Positions 1-6,911 of a stretch of DNA of 42,098 bases are shown in pieces. This DNA comes from Tangfeifania sp. GTDB lineage: Bacteria; Bacteroidota; Bacteroidia; Bacteroidales; Prolixibacteraceae. Every line of letters starts with the position of its first letter. The stretch's first letter is position 1. The notes below the pieces were generated by a model. The model was not told the DNA's origin. It ran no database searches and saw only the letters and a program-made list of their open reading frames with translations. The stretch covers positions 1 through 42,098 of the forward strand of contig JAGYMR010000001.1 of NCBI GenBank assembly GCA_018400515.1. The letters run 5' to 3'. A program made the position numbers and the translations under genes.

Positions 1-1
1 A

Positions 2-403
2 TCCGACCAGTTAAAAGCCGAAAAGCTCCGCAAGACCTGGATTTTTCTTATCGCCCTCTTTCTGCTGAGCCTTACCGGGGCAATCACCAGCATGTTGTTT
101 ATCCATAATAAAAACCACCGCATCGAAAAAATGAACCTGGAAATTCGAAACTACCTTTTTCAGCTCGAAAAATTAAAAAAAGGATCGAATAATGGGAGCC
201 CCGTAAACGACCTGGCAAAAAGTTTTGGCCTCACTCACCGGGAAACGGAGATCATGCAATTGATGGCCACCGGCATTGGGAATGAAGAAATTGCAGGGAA
301 ACTGTTTGTCTCGAAAAACACCATAAAATTCCACATCAAAAACATTTTTATAAAACTGGATGTCCGAAACAGGGTGCAGGCACTGCAAAAAATGGCAGGT
401 TAA
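2..403 (+). CDS. LuxR-type HTH regulator, C-terminal part (5' end outside window)
   Basis: The reading frame is open from the left edge, so only the last 133 residues are present. They begin with a basic stretch, then one hydrophobic membrane segment (about residues 13-28, WIFLIALFLLSLTGAI), a short coiled region, and a C-terminal LuxR/GerE four-helix DNA-binding domain (about residues 72-131) with the typical LTHRETEIMQLMATG start and VSKNTIKFHIKNIFIKL recognition region. In Bacteroidota such ends usually belong to proteins with periplasmic or cytoplasmic TPR repeats, a membrane segment and a LuxR HTH; that N-terminal part is not visible here, so the sensor type is inference. The gene is followed by a clear intrinsic terminator, which separates it from the next regulator. 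An internal ATG at 92 exists but would cut the membrane segment. Confidence 0.85.
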   Translation, partial: SDQLKAEKLRKTWIFLIALFLLSLTGAITSMLFIHNKNHRIEKMNLEIRNYLFQLEKLKKGSNNGSPVNDLAKSFGLTHRETEIMQLMATGIGNEEIAGKLFVSKNTIKFHIKNIFIKLDVRNRVQALQKMAG

Positions 404-440
404 ACCAGAAGTCAATGCCCCCTTTTGGTTTTGGTAAATG

Positions 441-474
441 AAAAATTCCGGAAGGAAGGTTTTCCGGTTTTTTT
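441..474 (+). terminator. Intrinsic terminator after the first LuxR-type gene
   Basis: An inverted repeat CCGGAA (448-453) / TTCCGG (462-467) with an 8-nt loop is followed at once by seven T (468-474) and preceded by five A. This is a textbook Rho-independent terminator 45 nt behind the stop codon at 403. Confidence 0.8.
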
Positions 475-573
475 ATCCTTCCCAATGGTGGGTGAGAAAC
501 AATTCAGGTTATTTTACAGCTTATTCCTGAAGCCCCCTTTTCCCATAGGAGTTTTTCCTCTTTTTCAGCAAAA

Positions 574-591
574 ACTACCCTTTGGGGTAGT
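574..591. promoter_or_regulatory. Perfect 7-4-7 palindrome, candidate operator
   Basis: ACTACCC-TTTG-GGGTAGT is a perfect inverted repeat with a 4-nt centre, 51 bp upstream of the TTG start of the stand-alone LuxR-type gene. It has no T-run, so it is not a terminator. Its symmetry and place suit a dimeric HTH regulator, plausibly the LuxR-type protein encoded directly downstream. The binding protein is inference. Confidence 0.55.
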
Positions 592-642
592 ACATCATAC
601 CCGCTTATTCACGTAATTTTATTAAGAAAATTATCCAATCCG

Positions 643-861
643 TTGAACGAAACCGCCAAAATAACATCCCGGGAGCTGGCTATTCTGAAATTGCTCAAAA
701 GAGGTTTTTCAAATAAGGGAATATCCAGGGAAACAGGTATAACAGTGAACACCGTAAAATTCCACTTAAAAAAGATTTACAAAAAATTAGAAGTGATTAA
801 CCGGGTGCAGGCGATCAACAAATTCGATAAAATAACCCATCAAAAAACCAGTATACGATGA
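643..861 (+). CDS. Stand-alone LuxR-type HTH protein (72 aa)
   Basis: This small protein is almost nothing but a LuxR/GerE DNA-binding domain: ITSRELAILKLLKRG, then TGITVNTVKFHLKKIYKKL and a VINRVQAINKF dimerisation helix. It lacks a receiver, sensor or membrane part. It resembles the HTH of the regulator at the left edge (shared NTxKFHxKxIxxKL and NRVQA). The start used is TTG at 643; no ATG gives the full domain. The stop overlaps the start of the OmpA-like gene (ATGA, 858-861), which implies translational coupling and one transcript. A perfect palindrome sits 51 bp upstream. The likely role is a regulator of its own operon of secreted proteins; what signal it senses, if any, cannot be read from the sequence. 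Confidence 0.75.
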   Translation: MNETAKITSRELAILKLLKRGFSNKGISRETGITVNTVKFHLKKIYKKLEVINRVQAINKFDKITHQKTSIR

Positions 862-2117
862 AATCAAAAGTTACATTACTCATTACCACACTATTTTTAC
901 TGTCGGGCATTGGTGCAGGTGCCCAGGTTATCGATCCCCAGAAAGAGGCTGAGAAGGAAGGCACTAAACGGGTCAACCAAAAAATTGACAAAGGCATCGA
1001 CAAAGGTTTTGACAAACTGGAGGAGGGCATTGGAAAACTGTTTGGAAAAAAGAAAAAGAAGGATAAAAAACGCAACGAAGCGGCGGAGCAGCCGCAACCA
1101 GAGGATCTTTCTTCTGCCGGAACTCCGCAAGCTCAGCCGGAAGAGGAAAAAGGCCCGGAACTGAAATGGGCCAAATACGATTTTATTCCCGGTGACAAGG
1201 TTATTTTTGAAGATAACCTCGAAGGGGAAGAGAACGGGGAATTCCCCTCGCGCTGGGATCTAAACAAAGGCAATGTTGAAATCGCCGAATTTGGCGTGGA
1301 CAATGTAATCATGTTCAGGGAGGGGGCAAGCAGTATCATTCCGTTCCTTAAAGAACCGTCTAAGGATTATCTGCCTGACATTTTCACCATTGAATTCGAT
1401 GCGTATTACGATATTGAGCCCCATTCCGCCAAGTATTTCCTGCATTTGTATGACCAGAAAAACCAGCGGGGGAGCCCCCTCAATAAGATCAACCTGTTTC
1501 CGGGCGGAATTTCCGGTTTAAAAAGTGAAAAAGTCCTTCCGGGCAAGCAGCTATGGTACAACCGTGATAAGCCATTCTGGAGGCATATTGCCCTTGGATT
1601 CAATGTCCGGGCTCTGAAAGTTTATTACGACGATGAACGTATGCTGAACATTCCCAATCTCGGGTTTAACCCCACGGGACTTACCATTGAAATCATCAAT
1701 ACCAAACCAGTGAACTTTTTTATTAAAAACATCCGTATTGCGGAGGGCGGACAAAAACTCTACGACAAATTTCTTCAGGATGGAAAAATCGTGGCCAACG
1801 GCATCCGCTTCGATGTGAATAAAGCCACCCTGAAGCCGGAGTCGATGGGAATCATCAATGAGATTGCCGAATTAATGAAGGAAAATCCTGATATCCGGTT
1901 CAGCGTGGAGGGGCATACCGATAGTGACGGCGATGAGGCTTTGAACCAAACCCTTTCTGAGAAAAGGGCTGCTGCCGTGGTTTCCACACTTACAAAACTC
2001 GGCATCGATTCACAACGACTGGTGTCAAAAGGCTGGGGGGAAAGCCAGCCGCTCGATAATAACAGTACCCCGGAGGGAAAAGCCAATAACCGCCGGGTGG
2101 AATTTGTGAAAATATGA
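858..2117 (+). CDS. Secreted OmpA-family protein (419 aa)
   Basis: The protein has a signal peptide (residues 1-22, ending GAGAQ), a very lysine-rich segment (about 30-75, with KLFGKKKKKDKK), a Pro/Glu linker, a central region of about 200 residues without a family I recognise (it may be a beta-sandwich), and a C-terminal OmpA-like peptidoglycan-binding domain (about 308-419). That domain shows the family landmarks: IRFDVNKATLKPES, VEGHTDSDGD, LSEKRAAAV, GWGESQP and NNRRVEF. OmpA-like domains bind the meso-diaminopimelate peptide of peptidoglycan, so the protein is expected in the periplasm or outer membrane, tied to the wall. Its start codon overlaps the stop of the HTH gene, and an ankyrin gene follows after 83 nt. 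Confidence 0.85.
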   Translation: MKSKVTLLITTLFLLSGIGAGAQVIDPQKEAEKEGTKRVNQKIDKGIDKGFDKLEEGIGKLFGKKKKKDKKRNEAAEQPQPEDLSSAGTPQAQPEEEKGPELKWAKYDFIPGDKVIFEDNLEGEENGEFPSRWDLNKGNVEIAEFGVDNVIMFREGASSIIPFLKEPSKDYLPDIFTIEFDAYYDIEPHSAKYFLHLYDQKNQRGSPLNKINLFPGGISGLKSEKVLPGKQLWYNRDKPFWRHIALGFNVRALKVYYDDERMLNIPNLGFNPTGLTIEIINTKPVNFFIKNIRIAEGGQKLYDKFLQDGKIVANGIRFDVNKATLKPESMGIINEIAELMKENPDIRFSVEGHTDSDGDEALNQTLSEKRAAAVVSTLTKLGIDSQRLVSKGWGESQPLDNNSTPEGKANNRRVEFVKI

Positions 2118-2200
2118 GCGCAGAGCAAAACCTGTTTGAGCTTTGTCGAAAATCGAAACAACTATGCGGAGCAAATTTTTGAAAATTTAAAAACAACATC

Positions 2201-2992
2201 ATGAGAAGTACTATTTTTTCCAGGAGAAACATTTTTAGTATTCTTTTTTTTGTATTGCCCCTGATAAATCTTTCTGCCCAAAATACCGATCTTTTGGGTA
2301 AAGTGAGGGAAAATGATTCAGATGCCGTAAAGCAGCTCATTGCAGAAGGGGCCGATGTGAACATGCAGGATGATATGATGGGCTATACCCCTTTGATTTT
2401 ATCGGTTTACGAAGGGAACCAGGAAATGGCCGGCCTTCTTCTTTCCAAAGGTGCAGATATCAATCAACAGGAACAACGGACCGGCTATACTCCTCTAATG
2501 CTTGCCCTAAACAGCAATAAGGCGGAACTGGCCCGGTTCCTTATCGATAAAGGGGCGGATATCCATATCAAAGCCAAGGACGGGTCCAATGCCCTTATTC
2601 TGGCTTGTGGTGTTTCACCTGAGCTGAGCAAACTTCTTCTCTCCAAAGGTGCGGATATTCATGTCCTGACAGAAAAAGGGGTGGGGGTTTTCACCCAGTG
2701 CATTGTGGCAGGTATGATGAGGGGCAATGAAGCCATTACCCCTGAATTTGCTGAGTTCTTGTTGTCACAGGGTGCTGAAATCGATGAAAAGAATACTGTT
2801 GGAAATCATGCAGGATATACCCCCCTCTTCTGGGCTGTTCTTTACGGGGAGGCCGGTGTGATGAAGTTTCTGGCAGAGAAGGGGGCTGATGTGAATGCCG
2901 TTGCAGAAAACGGAAAGACCCCGCTGTCCATTGCCAGCGAGGCGGGCGACGAAAATATTGTTGAATTTCTAAAAAGCTATGGTGCAAAATAA
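2201..2992 (+). CDS. Secreted ankyrin-repeat protein (263 aa)
   Basis: An N-terminal signal peptide (about residues 1-25, hydrophobic IFSILFFVLPLINLSA before QN) is followed by ankyrin repeats filling the rest. Repeat signatures are GADVNMQDDMMGYTPLILSV, GADINQQEQRTGYTPLMLAL, GADIHIKAKDGSNALILAC, a longer degenerate unit around 150-205, and GADVNAVAENGKTPLSIAS. Ankyrin repeats are protein-binding modules. The signal peptide places this one in the periplasm or outside, which is less common than cytoplasmic ankyrins. It lies between the OmpA-like gene and a FecR-domain gene (18 nt downstream), so probably in one operon. The partner is unknown; a peptidoglycan-anchored complex with the OmpA-like protein is only a guess from context. 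Confidence 0.85.
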   Translation: MRSTIFSRRNIFSILFFVLPLINLSAQNTDLLGKVRENDSDAVKQLIAEGADVNMQDDMMGYTPLILSVYEGNQEMAGLLLSKGADINQQEQRTGYTPLMLALNSNKAELARFLIDKGADIHIKAKDGSNALILACGVSPELSKLLLSKGADIHVLTEKGVGVFTQCIVAGMMRGNEAITPEFAEFLLSQGAEIDEKNTVGNHAGYTPLFWAVLYGEAGVMKFLAEKGADVNAVAENGKTPLSIASEAGDENIVEFLKSYGAK

Positions 2993-3010
2993 TGCGCAAA
3001 ATACAAGGCG

Positions 3011-4465
3011 ATGAAAAGAATGGTGAAATGCTTAATCCCCCTGTTTCTGGTTTTTTGTTTTGTTGACCTGAACGCCCAGCAGGTAACCTACAGCGGCCCC
3101 GTTGAATACTACTTTGAAGTCACGAAAAACGCAAAGGGAGAAGGGAACGATGGAGGATGGAGCTGGAATGTGGGCATTGATGAGAGGAAGATAATAAAAG
3201 GGTCTTTTTTTGTAACCTTTACGGGAAGAGCCGGAGGTGTTGGTGGCTTGAATATGTTTAAGCTAACAGGCATTGAAGAAAATATCCAATTTACCAATAC
3301 ATTGAACAACGCGGGCATTGATAAAAAGAATTTGGGAAAGGATTTGGGTGAGCAAAGAAGGTCAAGGATGCATAACGTTGTTGCTACCCGTGTAAATCCT
3401 GCCAAACAGGTCATTACATCAGGGGTTTTGATGTTTCAAAACGGGAAATACCAGATGATGCTTTCAGGTGAAATGGATGTTTCCCTTACCTCCCAATTGT
3501 CAACCAAAGAGACCTATCCGAAAAACAAGGAACCTCTGTCTCTTTCACAAACAACGACGGTGAAATTTCCTCTGGTCATTAGTGGAGAAGCAATAAACGA
3601 AAACCCGGACTACCTTGAAGGGATCACCATTCCGGATAATGAGCAGTCACATGACTGCCGGAAATGCATGGATGGCAACCTTGCAGGCTTGGTCCATGGC
3701 GATATGAATTGTTTTTATGTTTCGAAAATCACAACTTCCTGGACCCTCGTAAAACGGACCGATGAATGCGATGCCAGCATTACCTACCTGAAAGGCGATG
3801 TGAAAATTAATGGCGTTCCTGCAGATAAAGGTGCCATCAAAGTGGGTGCCGGAGATATAATTGAAACAGGGGAAAAATCAAGAATAGCGCTTCGTTTGCG
3901 CAATGGAAATGAAATATACATGTTAGGGTCCAGGTCTAAACTTCAGCTAATCAATCCATGCAAACCCAATACTTACAATCCCCCTGGTAAAGGACAGGCG
4001 GTTATGAATTTTCTTAAAGGAAAGGTTTTTTCACAACGCTGTCCGGGCTCGTATTCCCGGCAGGATTTTGACAGCGATGAAGAATGGCAGCGGTTTAAAA
4101 GCCGCCATGTGAGTTGGTTTCGTTATGGCGGGGCCGGAGTAAGGGGAGAGATGATTAAAGCCCCCGGCATCTATTTTGCCTCCCTAAACCCGGATTTGAA
4201 AAATTTGGTTTTCTCACCCCCCGACTCGGAGAAGACAGAACTGATACCGGATATTTCTTCCATTCCCCAGGAAGCCGATGCCTTTTATATCCATTGTGAA
4301 AACGGAGAAGTGAAAGATTTTACCGTGGTCAAGGGGACTTTAAAAATTGAAGATTCCCTCCAAACAAAGGAGAAAGTGGTGCAGGAAGGAACAACGACCA
4401 ACCAATGGAATGATGGAACCCTTATGAGTGACGTAATTATCTCGGTTCTACAATCCTATCCCTGA
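3011..4465 (+). CDS. Secreted protein with FecR-like domain (484 aa)
   Basis: The N-terminus is a signal peptide (MKRMVKCLIPLFLVFCF, cleavage near LNAQQ). Residues 25-250 form a region I do not recognise, containing a Cys cluster (HDCRKCMDGN, then MNCF). Residues about 256-320 (ITYLKGDVKING to GSRSKLQLI) match the FecR-type beta domain, here without the anti-sigma N-terminus or inner-membrane helix of true FecR proteins. The domain is therefore probably structural, as in other secreted FecR-domain proteins. A second region follows (about 330-484). It sits 18 nt behind the ankyrin gene and 51 nt before the thioredoxin-like gene. The exact function is unknown. Confidence 0.7.
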   Translation: MKRMVKCLIPLFLVFCFVDLNAQQVTYSGPVEYYFEVTKNAKGEGNDGGWSWNVGIDERKIIKGSFFVTFTGRAGGVGGLNMFKLTGIEENIQFTNTLNNAGIDKKNLGKDLGEQRRSRMHNVVATRVNPAKQVITSGVLMFQNGKYQMMLSGEMDVSLTSQLSTKETYPKNKEPLSLSQTTTVKFPLVISGEAINENPDYLEGITIPDNEQSHDCRKCMDGNLAGLVHGDMNCFYVSKITTSWTLVKRTDECDASITYLKGDVKINGVPADKGAIKVGAGDIIETGEKSRIALRLRNGNEIYMLGSRSKLQLINPCKPNTYNPPGKGQAVMNFLKGKVFSQRCPGSYSRQDFDSDEEWQRFKSRHVSWFRYGGAGVRGEMIKAPGIYFASLNPDLKNLVFSPPDSEKTELIPDISSIPQEADAFYIHCENGEVKDFTVVKGTLKIEDSLQTKEKVVQEGTTTNQWNDGTLMSDVIISVLQSYP

Positions 4466-4516
4466 AAAGGAAAAACCTTAACTTCTTTTTTATCTTTGCT
4501 GAAAAAAGGCTTTGAA

Positions 4517-4975
4517 ATGATCCGGAAAAAATGGCCTGTTGTGTTTATTTTATTGTTTGCCCTGATCCTGATTGCCGGTTTCTTGCTTAATGACAAAATG
4601 AACGAATATATTTCGGTTAAAATGAAGGAGCAGGCCGGGAGTGAAGTGGTGCTTTCCGGTGAAGCCTGGGTCGATTCTTTGTTCAATTATGATAAAAACA
4701 GCAACCCTTATCAATATTCGCTTTTGGAATTTAAATCCACCGGTTGTGCGGTATGCAAACAAATGGAGGCTGAACTGGAGAAGATCCGGAAATCCGAAAA
4801 AAATAAGGTCAATGTTGTAGTCATCAACATCATGAACCGGAATTCGCAAAACCTCATGAAATATTTCGGGATTTCTGCAGTTCCAACACAAATTATCCTG
4901 GACAAAACCGGGAATGAGCTCTTCCGGAATTATGGATTTATCGCGGCCGAAAGATTAAAATCCAAAATGGAATGA
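4517..4975 (+). CDS. Membrane-anchored thioredoxin-like protein (152 aa)
   Basis: A short N-terminus (MIRKKWPVV) leads into one hydrophobic segment (about residues 8-26), followed by a thioredoxin fold on the periplasmic side. The redox motif is CAVC (Cys77 and Cys80) in the context FKSTGCAVCKQME, and the cis-proline is Pro123 in SAVPTQIILD. The chain VNVVVINIMN to KYFGISAVPT fits the thioredoxin core. The ATG at 4517 is preferred to a TTG at 4496 because it gives a compact signal anchor. It is probably a periplasmic disulfide reductase or isomerase. As the last gene of the run of secreted proteins it may keep the cysteines of the preceding protein in shape, which is inference from context. 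Confidence 0.8.
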   Translation: MIRKKWPVVFILLFALILIAGFLLNDKMNEYISVKMKEQAGSEVVLSGEAWVDSLFNYDKNSNPYQYSLLEFKSTGCAVCKQMEAELEKIRKSEKNKVNVVVINIMNRNSQNLMKYFGISAVPTQIILDKTGNELFRNYGFIAAERLKSKME

Positions 4976-5048
4976 GTTCATCATTAAGAACCCCACTCCC
5001 CAAAAGAAGCAGGCAGGGAAAAAACATTGAATAATTACGACCGGTACC

Positions 5049-5954
5049 TTAATGATATTTTTTTTTCTGGGTGAGCACAATCCCCGTGAAAACCACTGCT
5101 AATCCGATTAGGTCCATAATTTCAAGGGTGTCGCCAAAAGCCATCCAGGCCATCAGCATCGTTACCGGTGGGCCAAAATAAAACAGGCTGGCTACCCGGG
5201 TGGCATCCATTTGTTCAATCAAGCGCCACATTAAGGCGTATGCTCCAAACGACACGCCAATGATTAGCCAAAGCATGGCGAAAATAAATTCAGATTCCCA
5301 TCGGGTTTCCAGATTCTCCCAAAAAATGGCTGGTATTGCCAAAGCCAGAGTTGTTGCCAGGCTCTGGTAAAAGAGTGTCAGATCCAAAGGCAAATGGTAG
5401 TTGGTATCCAGGATATCCATTTTCCGTTGAATTAATGTGGCTACGGTGATGGCAATTACTGAACCCAGAGGTACTAAATAACCAAAAACCGATTCCGGAG
5501 CATTAAAATCAATCCTTGAAAGCACGGTCAGTGCCACTCCGCCAAACCCGACGATCAACCCCAGCCAACGGTGAAATGGCGTTGGTTCCCCGACTGCAAG
5601 ACCTGAAAATGCGCCGGTAGCTAACGGCTGTAATGCCACCACAAGTGCCACTATACCGGCAGGAACATGCTGCTCCAGTGACAAAAGTACACAACTGAGC
5701 CACACACCATGAGCAAGAAAACCCACCAGCATATTGTAACCCACTACAGACCAGCTAATTGTTTTAAAGCGTTTTTTTACCAGGAGATATAGAAAGATAA
5801 GTATGGTGAGCGCAAGGTAACGCCAGAATACCAGGGTGAAGGGCCCGGTGTAGGGCAATCCGTATTCTGCTCCAATAAATCCCGAATTCCAGAGAAGCAC
5901 AAATCCAACGACCAGCAACAGGTTATTTTTTCTTATGGATTCATTGATTTTCAT
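5049..5954 (-). CDS. EamA/DMT-family transporter (301 aa)
   Basis: The protein consists of about ten hydrophobic helices in two homologous halves, typical of the EamA (DMT) family of metabolite and drug exporters: LLLVVGFVLLWNSGFIGAEYGL opens the first half, and VFGYLVPLGSVIAITVATL the second. WNSGF in helix 1 and FWRYLALT in helix 2 are characteristic. The length (about 300 aa) is normal. The ATG at 5954 is chosen over an upstream TTG at 5978 because it sits exactly at the end of the dispersed element described for 5955-6047, as the start codons do in other copies. The substrate cannot be told. The gene converges with the thioredoxin-like gene, with only 73 nt between the stops and no clear terminator. 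Confidence 0.85.
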   Translation of the reverse strand: MKINESIRKNNLLLVVGFVLLWNSGFIGAEYGLPYTGPFTLVFWRYLALTILIFLYLLVKKRFKTISWSVVGYNMLVGFLAHGVWLSCVLLSLEQHVPAGIVALVVALQPLATGAFSGLAVGEPTPFHRWLGLIVGFGGVALTVLSRIDFNAPESVFGYLVPLGSVIAITVATLIQRKMDILDTNYHLPLDLTLFYQSLATTLALAIPAIFWENLETRWESEFIFAMLWLIIGVSFGAYALMWRLIEQMDATRVASLFYFGPPVTMLMAWMAFGDTLEIMDLIGLAVVFTGIVLTQKKKYH

Positions 5955-6047
5955 ACGATTAAAATTGTTTATTTTCAAAGGTATCCTATGGAACGCGCAT
6001 CTATTTTAATCATTCCCCTGGATGTATATATTTTACTTGCTCGTTTC
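5955..6047 (-). promoter_or_regulatory. Dispersed element copy A, upstream of the EamA gene
   Basis: Read on the minus strand this stretch begins GAAACGAGCA, then GTAAAATATATAC, a variable block, TGCGCGTTCCATAGGA, the -10-like box TACCTTTG, AAAATAAACAATTTTAAT, and ends 2 nt before the ATG of the transporter. Copies B, C and D match through the same length (roughly 70-80% by eye for B). TACCTTTG fits the Bacteroidota TAnnTTTG box, but no TTG lies 19 bp upstream of it, which suggests an activator or another sigma factor. Confidence 0.65.
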
Positions 6048-6100
6048 TTTTAATCGTTTGTCGGTTTTTGTTGCAACAACTATATACGGTTTTTTTAAAT

Positions 6101-6157
6101 AAAACGAGCATAACGAATTTTTGCAAAAAATTTGGATCAAAATTAAGCGGGTTCCAT
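6101..6157 (+). promoter_or_regulatory. Dispersed element copy G (variant), divergent from copy A
   Basis: On the plus strand, AAAACGAGCAT, AATTTTTG and GCGGGTTCCATC follow one another with nearly the same spacing as in copy F (46 against 45 nt from first box to GCG box). It stands head to head with copy A, with 53 bp between them. About 65 nt further on, AAAACAAACAATTATAATAAG resembles the A-rich tail of copies A and C. No gene starts behind it. Confidence 0.45.
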
Positions 6158-6911
6158 CAAAAGAAGCTTGCGCATTCTGCCAAATGCAACTGGTATTTTC
6201 AACAACAATAAGATAAACACTTAAAAACAAACAATTATAATAAGACAAAACAGTGCCCGATCCGCCGTGTTTCAAAAGCCTTTTCCCTGTTACATTCCGC
6301 CAGCCCAATGGAAACAGTGAATAATAATCCTTAAAGGAAGCGAATGGTTCCATCAGCCTCTGCAGGATCCGAAATTTTCGGGCAAAATATTCAGATTGAT
6401 TTCTCCCAAAAGAGGGCAATCCTTCCCTGTTCAATACCGGAAATTCAATTGTATGTCAGCAAATATCTCAGCATCAAAATGCCGAAACCCCTTTAATGAT
6501 TCTGTTTTAAGTCCCGGTAGCTTAAATACATGATTCCCGATACAATAACCAGCAACAAGGCTGCAATAGTGAGTCCTACAATCATAATTCAAACTTTTGG
6601 TTTCTATATAAAATCTTATAATTATTTATTAATTAAACACCTGGAAACCGATGGACCCGCTCCATCCGTCGCTCTCACCTAAAATTTAATCATTCTTTTT
6701 TGTGTCGTTTTGAATGCTAAATTTCTTGCGCCTTTCTTACCTAAGACAGAATTCAGAAGTCAATTTACAATCAAAACCAACACTTTGTTCCTTTTTTTAA
6801 TATTACTTATTAAATATTGATTGTTAATATTTTGAAGAATGATAAAATTTCAAATTTTTAACTTAACTTGCTGTTCCATTTTGGCGTGTTTTACCATTTT
6901 TTTAAAATATT
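6158..6911. other. Gap without a recognisable gene before the beta-propeller gene
   Basis: This AT-rich stretch carries no convincing long reading frame. It holds a small hairpin GATGGA/TCCATC (6650-6666), the possible 30-residue peptide gene at 6493-6585 (minus), and the 5' region of the beta-propeller gene. A minus-strand frame at 6033-6434 runs through copies A/G and looks like chance. I see no terminator for the transporter side and no clear promoter box. Confidence 0.5.
6493..6585 (-). CDS. Possible 30-residue single-span membrane peptide
   Basis: An ATG at 6585 opens a frame coding MIVGLTIAALLLVIVSGIMY followed by LSYRDLKQNH and a TAA stop. The composition is that of a real small membrane protein: one hydrophobic helix of about 19 residues, then a polar, positively charged tail that would stay in the cytoplasm. 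It stands alone in a gap of almost 1 kb. Small single-span subunits of transporters and oxidases look like this, but I cannot assign it to a family. The lack of any second support keeps this tentative. Confidence 0.35.
   Translation of the reverse strand: MIVGLTIAALLLVIVSGIMYLSYRDLKQNH

Noticed and set aside
425..616. 63-codon frame between the two LuxR-type genes
   Set aside because: It spans the terminator hairpin and the palindrome, so it is noncoding.
6320..6357. GAAACAGTG and GGTTCCATC resembling the dispersed element
   Set aside because: The spacing is about 13 nt too short and intermediate sequence does not match.
6033..6434. 133-codon minus-strand frame
   Set aside because: It runs across copies A and G of the dispersed element, has no family resemblance and an odd composition; likely chance.
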